A stretch of DNA of 64,000 bases from Candidatus Methanoperedens sp. (lineage in GTDB: Archaea; Halobacteriota; Methanosarcinia; Methanosarcinales; Methanoperedenaceae): contig JAHFDG010000013.1 of assembly GCA_023249105.1 (NCBI GenBank), forward strand, positions 47,499 through 111,498, given 5' to 3'. The translations under genes were made by a program, and so were the position numbers. The stretch's first letter is position 1, and every line of letters starts with the position of its first letter. The notes under the pieces were generated by a model. That model saw only the letters and a list, made by a program, of their open reading frames with translations. It was not told where the DNA came from and made no database searches. Positions 8,152 through 16,935 of the stretch are shown here, in pieces.

Positions 8152-8280
8152 ATGCCTGACAGTAAAGTTATAGAGGCTATTAAATTCTTAGAGAGCCGCC
8201 TGAAAGAAAAATGGTTGCATGTCTCAAAAATCATTCTGTTTGGTTCACAGGTCAAAGGAAAAGTAATGTACTCAACTTAA
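8152..8280 (+). pseudogene. Truncated MNT-type nucleotidyltransferase fragment
   Basis: A 42-codon frame ends at TAA. It begins with a helix and then WLHVSKIILFGSQVKGK, which is the first strand and GS motif of small nucleotidyltransferases (normally GSRARGEA followed by SDIDL). The acidic catalytic part is missing, and no HEPN partner lies nearby. It lies 27 bases before hsdM. I read it as a decayed remnant of a HEPN/MNT pair. Confidence 0.6.
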
Positions 8281-8307
8281 AAGGGTGTATTCAGAATAGG
8301 TTTAAAA

Positions 8308-9762
8308 ATGGCAAACGAATCCTCAACAATCGTGCAGCGCCTCTGGAATTACTGCAACGTCCTCCGCGACGACGGCGTGAGTTATGGCGATTACGTGGAA
8401 CAGTTGACCTACCTCTTGTTCTTGAAAATGGCTGACGAACAGACAAAGCCTCCCTTCAACAAGCCATCAACAATCCCGGCAGGTCTTGACTGGAAGAGCC
8501 TTGTTTCAAAAGATGGAGATGCTCTTGAGACCCATTACCGCCACATCCTTGAGACGCTTGGAAAAGGAAACGGGATGCTTGGCGTCATATTCAGGAAATC
8601 CCAGAACAAGATTCAGGACCCTGCAAAACTCCGGCGCCTGATTGAACTCATAAACGACGAGACATGGATGGGACTTGACATCGATGTGAAAGGCGACATC
8701 TACGAAGGGCTTCTACAAAAGAATGCTGAGGACATAAAAAGTGGCGCAGGACAGTATTTCACACCAAGACCGCTAATCAAGGCTATGGTCGAGGTCATAA
8801 AACCACAGGCTGGTATGACAATTTGTGACCCGGCATGCGGCACAGGCGGTTTCCTGCTTGCGGCGCATGATTATATCTCTAAGCATTCGATGGACAAGGA
8901 GCAGAAAAAGTTTCTCAGGTTCGATACATTCAAGGGATACGAGATAGTTGACAACGCAGCTCGCCTGTGTGTAATGAATCTATACCTGCATGGAATTGGC
9001 GGGGAGGATAGCCCCATAATAGTAACTGATACACTTGCCTCAGACCCAGGAGACCGCTTCGATATCGTTCTCACCAATCCCCCTTTTGGCAAGAAAAGCA
9101 GCTATACAATTGTAAACGGGGAAGGGAAAGCCGATAAAGAATCTCAAACTTATGAACGCCAGGATTTCTGGGCGACCACATCAAACAAACAATTGAACTT
9201 CCTCCAGCATGTAAAAACGCTACTGAAGATAAACGGAAAAGCCGCCATTGTCGTTCCGGACAATGTCCTCTTTGAAGGCGGCGCCGGCGAGACTGTAAGA
9301 AGAAAGCTGCTGCAGGAGTGTGATGTGCATACACTTCTGAGGCTGCCAACCGGAGTGTTTTACGCACAGGGTGTAAAAGCCAACGTGCTTTTCTTTGACA
9401 GGAAACCTGCTAGTGAAAAGCCGTGGACAGAGAAGCTCTGGATATATGATTTAAGGACAAACCAGCACTTCACGCTCAAGACAAACACTCTGAAATATGA
9501 AGACCTTCTTGATTTCATCAAATGTTACAATCCAGAGAATCGCTTCAATCGGGCTGAAACAGAAAGATTCAAAGCATTCAAATATGATGAACTTCTGCAG
9601 CGCGATAAGTTAAGCCTTGACATATTCTGGCTTAAGGACGACAGCCTTGAAGATTCCGAGAATCTCCCTGACCCTGATGTGATTGCACGGGATATCGCGG
9701 AAAACCTTGAATCTGCGTTAGAGCAGTTTGCGGGCATCTCCGAGGTTCTTGGGGAAAAATAA
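8308..9762 (+). CDS. hsdM: Type I restriction-modification DNA methyltransferase subunit M
   Basis: A 484-residue N6-adenine methyltransferase. The N-terminal helical domain (LWNYCNVLRDDGVSYGDYVEQL) precedes GQYFTPRPLI, the SAM-binding DPACGTGGFLL (motif I) and the catalytic TNPPFG (motif IV, NPPF type). Length is normal for HsdM. With HsdS it methylates both strands of the target and protects host DNA. It lies 2.6 kb after hsdS because module B and a nucleotidyltransferase fragment are inserted between them; in most loci hsdM and hsdS are adjacent. Composition matches hsdR. Confidence 0.95.
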   Translation: MANESSTIVQRLWNYCNVLRDDGVSYGDYVEQLTYLLFLKMADEQTKPPFNKPSTIPAGLDWKSLVSKDGDALETHYRHILETLGKGNGMLGVIFRKSQNKIQDPAKLRRLIELINDETWMGLDIDVKGDIYEGLLQKNAEDIKSGAGQYFTPRPLIKAMVEVIKPQAGMTICDPACGTGGFLLAAHDYISKHSMDKEQKKFLRFDTFKGYEIVDNAARLCVMNLYLHGIGGEDSPIIVTDTLASDPGDRFDIVLTNPPFGKKSSYTIVNGEGKADKESQTYERQDFWATTSNKQLNFLQHVKTLLKINGKAAIVVPDNVLFEGGAGETVRRKLLQECDVHTLLRLPTGVFYAQGVKANVLFFDRKPASEKPWTEKLWIYDLRTNQHFTLKTNTLKYEDLLDFIKCYNPENRFNRAETERFKAFKYDELLQRDKLSLDIFWLKDDSLEDSENLPDPDVIARDIAENLESALEQFAGISEVLGEK

Positions 9763-9766
9763 TGAG

Positions 9767-10141
9767 CTATTTCTTCAACACTTCAAACAGCATAAAAATC
9801 CCGATAATCAGCACCACAGCAGCCCATATCGAAAATTCGGGAAGCGCATAATATTTCGCAGCGCCAAATAGCACTCCCAGTGCGCCAAGCCCTATGGTAA
9901 ACTTGCTTACATTGAGCTTCCAGATAATCCGAAGCCCGTTCAACAAAATCAGAATCACGCCGCTTCCTGCATATATGAGAGCCCATTTCTGGGTATTGTC
10001 TATTCTATTCATACTCTCAAGAATCCAGCTTCCACCTATAAGTATGAAAAATAAAGCCCACGACAATTTAATAAGCTTCAGGTTCAGCATATGCTTCGCA
10101 AGGAGAGACTTTTCATCCATCATGACTTCGACTTTTACCAT
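9767..10141 (-). CDS. Small membrane protein, LiaI/LiaF-like helices
   Basis: A 124-residue protein with about four hydrophobic helices: SWALFFILIGGSWIL, WALIYAGSGVILILL, FTIGLGALGVLFGAA and WAAVVLIIGIFMLF. The pattern of short paired helices with GLG-ALGVLFG resembles the LiaI-LiaF-like transmembrane region found in many prokaryotic membrane proteins, but I assign no function. It converges on hsdM with a four-base gap. Internal methionines at codons 7 and 8 are alternative starts. Confidence 0.7.
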   Translation of the reverse strand: MVKVEVMMDEKSLLAKHMLNLKLIKLSWALFFILIGGSWILESMNRIDNTQKWALIYAGSGVILILLNGLRIIWKLNVSKFTIGLGALGVLFGAAKYYALPEFSIWAAVVLIIGIFMLFEVLKK

Positions 10142-10250
10142 GTGGTTCCTGAATGTGCGGCTTGAAGTTTAAATATTACCCTATATTCAAATGACAAACT
10201 ATGCATAAGATTGATAAGAAATTAGATTCATTAGCAGCGCTGGTGATTTT

Positions 10251-10493
10251 ATGAGTGAATGTTTCCTATGTCATACTGCTCTTGAACCCGTAAACGATGC
10301 CGAGATAGAAGGCGTTGAACTGTGCATCGACTGCTGTGAAAAACTTGATGCCATAAATAGAGATTATCTCACATCAAGCCCGGGCGGATTTGACCTTCTT
10401 CTTGATATAATTGCTGACGAGATATCAAATCCTGAAAGTAAATTGAGAGATGCTCTCAAAGATGTTGTCAAAGAAGTGATGTCAGAAAAGTAA
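10251..10493 (+). CDS. Small zinc-ribbon-like protein
   Basis: An 80-residue acidic protein with two CxxC knuckles, CFLC (4-7) and CIDC followed by C (26-30), then a helical tail. This suggests a single bound zinc. No family is recognised. It stands alone between divergent genes. Confidence 0.65.
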   Translation: MSECFLCHTALEPVNDAEIEGVELCIDCCEKLDAINRDYLTSSPGGFDLLLDIIADEISNPESKLRDALKDVVKEVMSEK

Positions 10494-10504
10494 AACTCTT
10501 CTGT

Positions 10505-10615
10505 TCAGGTGACGGAGTAGAACATCCTGCCGACAAGCATGACGATCAAGAATAAAATTAAAATAAGTAATGCTATAATAATATCATCCTTCTCAAGATT
10601 CATTTTTTCTTTCAT
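10505..10615 (-). CDS. 36-residue single-span membrane microprotein
   Basis: The frame has a good ribosome site (GGTGA seven bases before ATG) and encodes a charged N-terminus, one clear membrane helix (IIIALLILILFLIVMLVG) and a short tail. Such microproteins are common but seldom annotated. The following HD-hydrolase gene on this strand lies upstream of it by 70 bases in the opposite sense of reading, so it may have its own promoter. Function unknown. Confidence 0.5.
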   Translation of the reverse strand: MKEKMNLEKDDIIIALLILILFLIVMLVGRMFYSVT

Positions 10616-10684
10616 TTTTTAGTCACCAGACTTCTATTCTTTTTTTATGGTATATAAACTCATCCAAAAATGATTTTAAAGCAG

Positions 10685-12502
10685 TTAAAAATGAGAAGCC
10701 AATCCTTTATTCAATTCCTTTTTATATCGATTTTTAGCTATACTGACCATATCTCTCGGGATAGAGTGTTTGTTAATCATCAAATGATTTTCAATAATCT
10801 TCAATTCGTTCTGGTAAGAGGGGGCGATTAATCCCGCATATTCCAGGCCGTCGCTGGTCAGGACATACTCGTATCGCTGCTGCCACCTGCCCTTTTTTTC
10901 AAAATAGCGCAGGTCTTCATCCACCATTCCCATTGCCACAAGAAGCTGGATATCCTCAAAAAGCTTATCGCTGTACGGGAAACCGTAGCGATTATGGAAC
11001 CTGTACTCGAATAGATTGCGCAGCCTGTCTATTTTTTCAAATTCCCTTACAAGTCGGTATATCAGGTTAATATTGCGAAGCCTTGGCATAGTTATTCTTC
11101 CTTCCGCTTCACTGCTGAACAGCCTGTGCGCGCTGTAGAAAATAAGAAGAAGACCTTCGATGGGCAGGTTGTTTTCATTCCTGATAAAGTGCAAAAGCTT
11201 TGGGGATAAGCTTTCAATACCGAGAAGGAAATCATGCGAAGCCTGGGATAGCGTGGAATCATCCTCTTTCTTTGAAAATATGCACAGCGAAATCTGGCGC
11301 GAAATCGCCCTGACAAGCCCATTTGCAAGAGCCGATTCGTCATAGAAAAATCCCTCTTCTTCCCCGATTTTTACCCTGGTGCTTTTTGGGATACCGCTTG
11401 CGATATCAAGGTCTATTAACACAGGAGCACCGTATTTTTTCGCAAAGCGCTTTGCAAGCTCATCTTCAAACATCTTCCTGGCAACGCCATTTCTTGCAAT
11501 GGTTGAAAGGGCCATTCTTGTCAACGGGTTGAGGTTCTTGTGTGTAAAACGCGAAACTGCATTGCAGATGTAACCGTTTCGCAGGTTCAATACCAGTTTT
11601 TTGGAATTCTCATCGCCATTGGATTCTATGAAATTCAAAAGGTCGCTGTCTATGTATGAAGTGAAGAATTTCGCCATAATTGCCCTGATATCGTTCCCCG
11701 ATTTCCCGTATAGGTCAAGCGCTTTCTCAAGAGCATGGAGAAGCATCACCCTTGCCCCCTGCGTTTTGGGATTATGGATAATCGCGGAATAATGATGCGC
11801 CCTTGCAATCAGCATGGATTCGGCGGCTGTGAGCGCCATTTCCTCATCGTAACTCTCTGAACCTCCCAGTATTACCCTGCCGTTGTATAGCGACATGCTT
11901 CCTATAATCTGGTCAAGGTCCACAAGCCCGAGAGAGACGCCCGTGTGGTATGAATCGCGAAGCAGGAAATCAATCCTGTCTGCGTCTATGTCATTTGAGA
12001 TTATCTGCGCAAGGTAAGGTTTTGAAACCTCATCAACTTCACCCGTTGCCATTTTGGCAATTTCTTCAAAGAACGGCGCGCCTGCATGCGCTGCAATTTC
12101 TGGTTTTGTATGGAATGAATTTGTTATGATGTATTTTGTGAACATCTCGTGGTTCAGGAAATTCTTTCCATTTATCACGGGCTGGTATAACGGGTTTCTT
12201 TTAAGGACGCTTTCCACTACATGCGAGAATGCGCAGTGCCCGATATCATGGAGCAGGGCTGCCATCCTGATTTTTACTATCTCCTCCTGCGATAGACCAA
12301 GCGCCTTTGCCATTTTATCTGCGATGAAGAGCGTTCCCACGCTGTGCTCAAAACGCGTATGATTGGCGCCTGGAAAAGCAAGGTCGGCAAGACCGAGCTG
12401 CTGGATGCGGCGCAGGCGCGCCATCTCAGGTGTGTTGATTACGAGCTGCTCAAGCTCGCTTATATCCACACGACCGTAGATGGGGTCTATGATAGATGGC
12501 AT
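10685..12502 (-). CDS. HD-domain phosphohydrolase, dNTPase/SAMHD1-like
   Basis: A 605-residue HD protein. RRIQQLG (31-37), RFEHSVG with H53, and ALLHDIGHCAFSH with H85 and D86 form the metal site, and NDIDADRIDFLLRDSYHTG gives the last aspartate. This pattern is that of the SAMHD1/YwfO-type HD hydrolases, which remove triphosphate from dNTPs or act on related phosphates. The extra C-terminal 300 residues are helical and end with a winged-helix-like segment (MGMVDEDLRYFEKKGRWQQRYEYVLTSDGLEYAGLI). Substrate cannot be told from sequence. Monocistronic in appearance. Confidence 0.85.
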   Translation of the reverse strand: MPSIIDPIYGRVDISELEQLVINTPEMARLRRIQQLGLADLAFPGANHTRFEHSVGTLFIADKMAKALGLSQEEIVKIRMAALLHDIGHCAFSHVVESVLKRNPLYQPVINGKNFLNHEMFTKYIITNSFHTKPEIAAHAGAPFFEEIAKMATGEVDEVSKPYLAQIISNDIDADRIDFLLRDSYHTGVSLGLVDLDQIIGSMSLYNGRVILGGSESYDEEMALTAAESMLIARAHHYSAIIHNPKTQGARVMLLHALEKALDLYGKSGNDIRAIMAKFFTSYIDSDLLNFIESNGDENSKKLVLNLRNGYICNAVSRFTHKNLNPLTRMALSTIARNGVARKMFEDELAKRFAKKYGAPVLIDLDIASGIPKSTRVKIGEEEGFFYDESALANGLVRAISRQISLCIFSKKEDDSTLSQASHDFLLGIESLSPKLLHFIRNENNLPIEGLLLIFYSAHRLFSSEAEGRITMPRLRNINLIYRLVREFEKIDRLRNLFEYRFHNRYGFPYSDKLFEDIQLLVAMGMVDEDLRYFEKKGRWQQRYEYVLTSDGLEYAGLIAPSYQNELKIIENHLMINKHSIPRDMVSIAKNRYKKELNKGLASHF

Positions 12503-12569
12503 GATGATATTAGATAAGAGCGAGGGAGTATTAAAATGAATCTATAATTGAAATATAATATGCTATTCC

Positions 12570-12905
12570 TCAGATTATCCGTATCCCCTTTTTAATAGCT
12601 TCACTAACAATGCTAATCTGTTCCCTCTTCCTTGCGAACTCATCTGGAGTGTAGCATAAGACATCCACAATTTCAGCTTTCCTATCGCTTAATAGACCGA
12701 TGGACTCAATGAACTTGAACATCCTCTTTGTGAACTTTATTTCCGAGAATTTATTAGACACAACAATAAGGTCTATATCGCTGTATTCACCCGGACTACC
12801 GTACGCTCTTGACCCCCAGAGCCACATCTCATCAGGTGTATATAATGACTTTATCCTGGCGAGATATTTATTCAAGAAGTAGGATACTTTTTTATCAAAT
12901 GCCAT
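12570..12905 (-). CDS. MNT-type nucleotidyltransferase, antitoxin of HEPN/MNT pair
   Basis: A 111-residue minimal nucleotidyltransferase. WLWGSRAYGSPGEYSDIDLIVVS holds the GS motif and two catalytic aspartates; a third acidic residue lies in KAEIVDVLCY. In HEPN/MNT modules this enzyme inactivates the HEPN RNase, in known cases by AMPylation. Its start codon directly abuts the stop of the HEPN gene, so the two are translated together. Confidence 0.88.
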   Translation of the reverse strand: MAFDKKVSYFLNKYLARIKSLYTPDEMWLWGSRAYGSPGEYSDIDLIVVSNKFSEIKFTKRMFKFIESIGLLSDRKAEIVDVLCYTPDEFARKREQISIVSEAIKKGIRII

Positions 12906-13319
12906 TTAATCCTCCTTCTGCAATTGAATTTTTGCTAATTCTATAATTTGTTCAGCCTTATTGATTCCATCTTCAGCATCCTCGTAATCGACATTTTCAT
13001 AAGGCACAATATCGCCGACATCCGGATATCTGAGAACCAGATAATACGAATCAAGCTCTGCAACAAGTTTCAGTGCATCTTCAGGCATATCTGTTAATTC
13101 AATTAACTTTCGAAGAGAGTGTGTTCTTGGCGGTTCTTCTTTTCTATCTTTAATATATAACGCCTTCAATATCTTTTCTGCTGCCTGTTCACATAAAATC
13201 AAACAAACATCGTAAGCTTCAATGTCGAGGTTCTTTTTGGCATTTTCAAGGTCGTGGTCCGCCTGCCGCACCCATCGGTCTATTATTTCATCCAGATGAT
13301 TTAGAACCATACTATACAC
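12906..13319 (-). CDS. HEPN-domain protein, toxin of HEPN/MNT pair
   Basis: A 137-residue HEPN protein of the PF05168 type: RWVRQADHDLENAKKNLD, EAYDVCLILCEQAAEKILKALYI, then RTHSLRKLIEL and a late LRYPDVGD. The downstream nucleotidyltransferase confirms the module type. Whether it is an active RNase is unsure because the strict R-x4-6-H motif is not evident near the C-terminus. Start could be the ATG at 13319 or the one three codons later. Confidence 0.85.
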   Translation of the reverse strand: MYSMVLNHLDEIIDRWVRQADHDLENAKKNLDIEAYDVCLILCEQAAEKILKALYIKDRKEEPPRTHSLRKLIELTDMPEDALKLVAELDSYYLVLRYPDVGDIVPYENVDYEDAEDGINKAEQIIELAKIQLQKED

Positions 13320-13361
13320 TTATTATTCTTTTCATCTTTAAATGTTATTTGATGCGTAAAA

Positions 13362-13705
13362 ATTTGAGTGAGGAGAGTAAGCCCCTTTATGTTTAGCGCA
13401 AGGAGCGAGTGCCCCTGTAGCGCTTATGCAGCATTCAGCTATGCGCCGTACTCGGACAGGTCTGGACTGCCCTTTATGCCCTATTTCGGCTTGCACCCGC
13501 GTGGATTCGCCGTTCCATCCGCATGCACATGACCTCATTCTTACAAAATCATCGCATTTCTGCGCAGCGGTATCGTTTCTGTTCCAGAGCCAGGATTCTC
13601 ACCCTATGCCCTTAACAAGCATCCGCGGTCCAGAAGGTGAGGGGACTTTCCTCAGCGTTGCCGCCGGAAGCCGCCCTTCCTCTCTCGCATCCTTATTTCG
13701 CCTGT
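13362..13705 (-). ncRNA. rnpB: RNase P RNA
   Basis: Read on the minus strand this stretch holds conserved archaeal RNase P landmarks: CTGAGGAAAGTCCCC near the 5' end (P4 5' strand), ACAGAAAC, GGGTGCAAGCCGAAATA in the middle, and AAAGGGGCTTACTCTCC at the 3' end (P4 3' strand). The length of about 340 bases fits. The RNA cleaves the 5' leader of tRNA precursors together with archaeal RNase P proteins. The exact ends are uncertain by about 15 bases. Open frames across it on both strands are accidental. Confidence 0.88.
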
Positions 13706-13717
13706 CATAGTTTAAAC

Positions 13718-13993
13718 TTACCGCCGCAGCAGGAATCCTGAAAACTCTCCCTTATACAGTTCAGGTGTCACTTCCACATCTGTCACTCTTGCATATTCCG
13801 GGCCTTTCCTGCACCACTCTACCATTTTTTCAACCCTTTCCTCCTCCCCTTCAAAGACCGTCTCAACCCTTCCATCAGGAAGATTCCTCACCCAACCAGA
13901 AAGACCAAGCTCATCTGCCTTATCCTTAGTGCTTGACCGGAAGAATACACCCTGTACCTTCCCGGAAACAAAAACATGAACCCTGACGTTCAT
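13718..13993 (-). CDS. acyP: Acylphosphatase
   Basis: A 91-residue acylphosphatase. [23 protein letters not shown] carries the phosphate-binding loop with the catalytic arginine, and [21 protein letters not shown] carries the catalytic asparagine. Normal family length. It hydrolyses acyl phosphates such as carbamoyl phosphate. It lies just upstream of RNase P RNA on the same strand and may share a transcript. Confidence 0.93.
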   Translation of the reverse strand: MNVRVHVFVSGKVQGVFFRSSTKDKADELGLSGWVRNLPDGRVETVFEGEEERVEKMVEWCRKGPEYARVTDVEVTPELYKGEFSGFLLRR

Positions 13994-14031
13994 TTCCTAA
14001 CTAGAATTTTAAAATAGAAAAGAGAAACGGG

Positions 14032-14934
14032 TTATAGAAGACCCGATCTCTGAAGCAGCATCAAATCCTCAGTATTCAGTTTCTCGCCAAGCTTGAACTG
14101 GTTATAAACCTCTTCAGCTTCCTTCTTAGCCTGCTCCCTGATGGATTCATCCTTGCTTTCTTTTGTCTTTCTCTTTAATCCGATTATTACCTTATTGAGT
14201 TCACGGATTTCTTTCTGGGTCTGTATGAATAACCTGTGCTGCTCATCCGCCGCTTCCTGGGCTTTCACAAATTCTTTGTGCGCCGCGTCTGATTCCGCCC
14301 GTACAGCATCAGCTTCCTTGAAAATCACAATCATCTTATCATGATGCTGCTGCGCTGCGTCTGCAGACTCTTTGACTTTATTATGGTGTACTAAAGCTTC
14401 ATCACGCAGGGATTGGGCATTTTCAAGTAATGATTTTAATTCCGTGTTTCCTTCAAGCTGCTGTTTTCTTTTTTTCAGCTCGTCGGTCAATGTAGCGATG
14501 TTATCAACAAGTTCCCGCTCTTTTGCAGGGGTCATTACCTCTGTCTGCTGCTTAAACTCAAGAGCGTCGATTTGTCTTTTTAATTCTTTGAGTGAAGGCC
14601 CGTCGCCAAGATTCATGCCCTTTCGAATCTTATCGAGTTCGGCGTAAATTTTGTTGGCCTCTTCATTTAATTCATCGCGTTTGAGTTTTGCCTCGGCAAC
14701 TTTTTCGTTGTTCTCATCGCGAAGCTTTTTAAGTTGTTGCGCCTCATCAATCAGCTCTTTTGTCCGCTTATTTAAATCGTTTCTATTACTGGCGCATTTA
14801 CTTGCTTCCAAGTTGAATTCATTTCTTTTGTTCTTATACTCTTCCGACTTATCTTTCAAGTCCGCTTTTCTACCCTGTAACTCATTTAACAACCTATAGT
14901 CCTCCTTTTCCAACACCAGTTGGGGGTTATGCAT
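14032..14934 (-). CDS. Long coiled-coil protein, archaeal COG1340-like
   Basis: About 300 residues made almost wholly of charged heptads (LNELQGRKADLKDKSEEYKN, then EANKIYAELDKIRKGM). A break at GDGPSLKELKRQI is typical of the archaeal COG1340-type coiled-coil family, whose function is unknown. An ATG at 14934 is preferred; an in-frame GTG at 14946 would add four residues. No membrane segment is seen. Codon use is like its neighbours. Confidence 0.75.
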   Translation of the reverse strand: MHNPQLVLEKEDYRLLNELQGRKADLKDKSEEYKNKRNEFNLEASKCASNRNDLNKRTKELIDEAQQLKKLRDENNEKVAEAKLKRDELNEEANKIYAELDKIRKGMNLGDGPSLKELKRQIDALEFKQQTEVMTPAKERELVDNIATLTDELKKRKQQLEGNTELKSLLENAQSLRDEALVHHNKVKESADAAQQHHDKMIVIFKEADAVRAESDAAHKEFVKAQEAADEQHRLFIQTQKEIRELNKVIIGLKRKTKESKDESIREQAKKEAEEVYNQFKLGEKLNTEDLMLLQRSGLL

Positions 14935-14946
14935 TTCATAATGCAC

Positions 14947-15249
14947 TGTACAGTCCCGGATAACCCGGAACAGCCTTTCGGCATCATTCGACTGTTATAC
15001 ACTGAAGGGGGATTCTAATATCATAATCATTTGATTCCCAAAAACAATCCTGAAATAATTATGTCTTTAGACTGCTCCAACTCACTGCATAAAGAGTGAA
15101 TGATTTCTCCTCATGCTCTCACATTCCTTTTAACCTTTTCGGACAAAAAATGAATTTGTAGAGGACGAAGTATGATTATTATTTTTCCTGTTTTTTCCCC
15201 ACTTAAAGTCTATAATCGCAACAGTCTGAATTTAAGAAAACAAAAAAAA
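14947..15249. other. Intergenic stretch with no clear gene
   Basis: About 300 AT-rich bases between the coiled-coil and HtpX genes, both read leftward. It should hold the promoter of the former and the end of the latter. I see no RNA gene, long hairpin or supported small frame. Confidence 0.6.
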
Positions 15250-16215
15250 TTAATACGCGGATATCCCCTGGAGCGAGGATAGCCGCTGGATGCGTTTTAG
15301 CATGTTGGGATGGGTGCTTAGCATTTCCATCATCTTATCAGTGGTTTTTACTTTAATCGGTCTTGTCCGAAGCGCCATTAATTCATTCATGTCGATTGTA
15401 CCGCTCCCGTCAAGGTCGATCTGGGATAATTCCCTTAAATCGTTGCCGGCACGGGAAGGATCGTTAGCAAAAAATGCTTTCATACCTTCTACCTGTTTTA
15501 ATGATTCCTTCGGGACCTTTGCACTGCCATAAACGAGTTTGTACAGGGCTGAAGCAAGATAATGCGGCTGGTTTCCAAGCTTGACCGCGCCCTCATCCGC
15601 ATAATATTCCCTGATTCTCGAAACGTAAAGCACAAGGAGATTTGTTATCAAATATACTACGAACGCCACAATTCCGATAATGATATTATTCCCACGGTCC
15701 CTGCCGCCTGAGAACAATTGGTTCCACGCAAGATACCAGCATATCATGGGAATCACGCTTATCATCGTTATAACTGCAACATCCTTGTGTTTCAGGTGCG
15801 ATATCTCATGCCCGAGAACAGCCCTGAGTTCCTTTTCATCAAGGAGTTTCATTATTCCTTCAGTGACGCATACCCGCCCGTCGCTTGCCCATCTTCCGAA
15901 TGCAAATGCGTTGGGTATAGGCATGTTGGCAATCCCTATCTTCGGTTTTGGAATCCTTGCATCCCTTGCAAGTTCCGCAACCATCCTGTGAAGCGCCGGT
16001 TGTTCTTGTTCGCTGACATAATGCACTCCCATAGACCATTCTACCATCTTTGGTCCTATCATGTACTGGATGAACATCATAACTGTAGCAAGAACAGCGT
16101 AGAATACAAATCCTGTTCCCTGTATTCCCATATAACTTACAGCAAATGCCACAAGACCATAGATAATTGCGAACATTACAGCCATTATTAGATACAATCT
16201 TAATTTAAGCCACAT
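15250..16215 (-). CDS. htpX: HtpX-like M48 membrane zinc protease with an EF-hand loop
   Basis: A 321-residue M48B protease. Two N-terminal membrane helices precede the zinc site HEISH (136-140), with a further ligand in REYYADE (E203); two more helices lie between. The family degrades damaged membrane proteins. Unusually, residues 267-278 (DLDGSGTIDMNE) form a textbook calcium-binding EF-hand loop, with Asp, Asp, Ser, Thr, Asp and Glu at ligand positions 1, 3, 5, 7, 9 and 12. It lies in the soluble C-terminal part before the closing THPNMLKRIQRL segment. The gene has its own TATA-like box and an AAGGTGA ribosome site, and follows the BlaI/protease pair by 39 bases. Confidence 0.9.
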   Translation of the reverse strand: MWLKLRLYLIMAVMFAIIYGLVAFAVSYMGIQGTGFVFYAVLATVMMFIQYMIGPKMVEWSMGVHYVSEQEQPALHRMVAELARDARIPKPKIGIANMPIPNAFAFGRWASDGRVCVTEGIMKLLDEKELRAVLGHEISHLKHKDVAVITMISVIPMICWYLAWNQLFSGGRDRGNNIIIGIVAFVVYLITNLLVLYVSRIREYYADEGAVKLGNQPHYLASALYKLVYGSAKVPKESLKQVEGMKAFFANDPSRAGNDLRELSQIDLDGSGTIDMNELMALRTRPIKVKTTDKMMEMLSTHPNMLKRIQRLSSLQGISAY

Positions 16216-16254
16216 ATTTTTTTATCACCTTTCTATTCTCTTTAAATAAGTATC

Positions 16255-16935
16255 TTAGATAAATACTTTATCAACCTTATTACGCGCTGACGTTAGCGCC
16301 GCACTTCCAGCTATTTCCGAAGCAAAGCGGTCAGCCCTGTATTCAAGTTCGGATTCTGATGAGGATGAAAAGGTCATTAATGCAAGCTGCTTCAGGTATG
16401 GCGTTTGTGTATTCTGGCGAATATGCCATGCTTCATGCGCCAGTACAGCCTTCAACTCATTATCATCCAGCATCTCAAGAAGCCCAATCGACACGAAAAT
16501 CGACCGCCCGGCTGCAAAAGCCCTGGGTATTGCAGAATCGAAATAATATACCCTGGCGGTTACGAGCCCATCTACAAAATCCTGCATCCATTCCATTATG
16601 CTGCCAGCCGGCTTTGCATCAAGGCGCCTTATCAATATCCTGTCATAGTACCGGAGAACCCCGAATATTAATACTGTGGAAATAATCACATAACCCAGGT
16701 AAATATAAATGGTGAGCATTTCATCGCATTTCATCAGGTAAAATGTCGCAACTACCGCAAGTAAGCTCAGTATCTGGGCTGAAACAAATGTCATAAGCCT
16801 CTGTTTCGGTCTTTTGAGCATCATGCTTGCTGCAAGTAAGGCAATTGAAACAACTACGAAAAGCGCCACAAAAGGAGCAAAATCAGATAATCTCAAGCAC
16901 AGCCCGAAACAGTTAAACTCACCTGATACACTCAT
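16255..16935 (-). CDS. BlaR1-like (M48/M56 type) membrane metalloprotease
   Basis: A 226-residue protein with three N-terminal membrane helices (FVALFVVVSIALLAA, AQILSLLAVVATFYL, YLGYVIISTVLIFGVL). The catalytic domain has HEAWH at 167-171 and a late glutamate in SELEYRAD (E198). There is no sensor domain after it. Its start overlaps by four bases the stop of a BlaI-family repressor, the classic gene pairing in which the protease relieves repression after a signal. It is shorter than bacterial BlaR1 and lacks a penicillin-binding domain, so the signal must differ. Confidence 0.8.
   Translation of the reverse strand: MSVSGEFNCFGLCLRLSDFAPFVALFVVVSIALLAASMMLKRPKQRLMTFVSAQILSLLAVVATFYLMKCDEMLTIYIYLGYVIISTVLIFGVLRYYDRILIRRLDAKPAGSIMEWMQDFVDGLVTARVYYFDSAIPRAFAAGRSIFVSIGLLEMLDDNELKAVLAHEAWHIRQNTQTPYLKQLALMTFSSSSESELEYRADRFASEIAGSAALTSARNKVDKVFI

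Noticed and set aside
8152..8280. Stop-codon readthrough (selenocysteine or pyrrolysine) rescuing the MNT and AlbA_2 fragments
   Set aside because: Both end at TAA, and nothing after the stop continues the domain in any frame.
13426..13710. Open frames on both strands at the RNase P locus
   Set aside because: They cross the conserved RNase P RNA sequence and show no protein family features.
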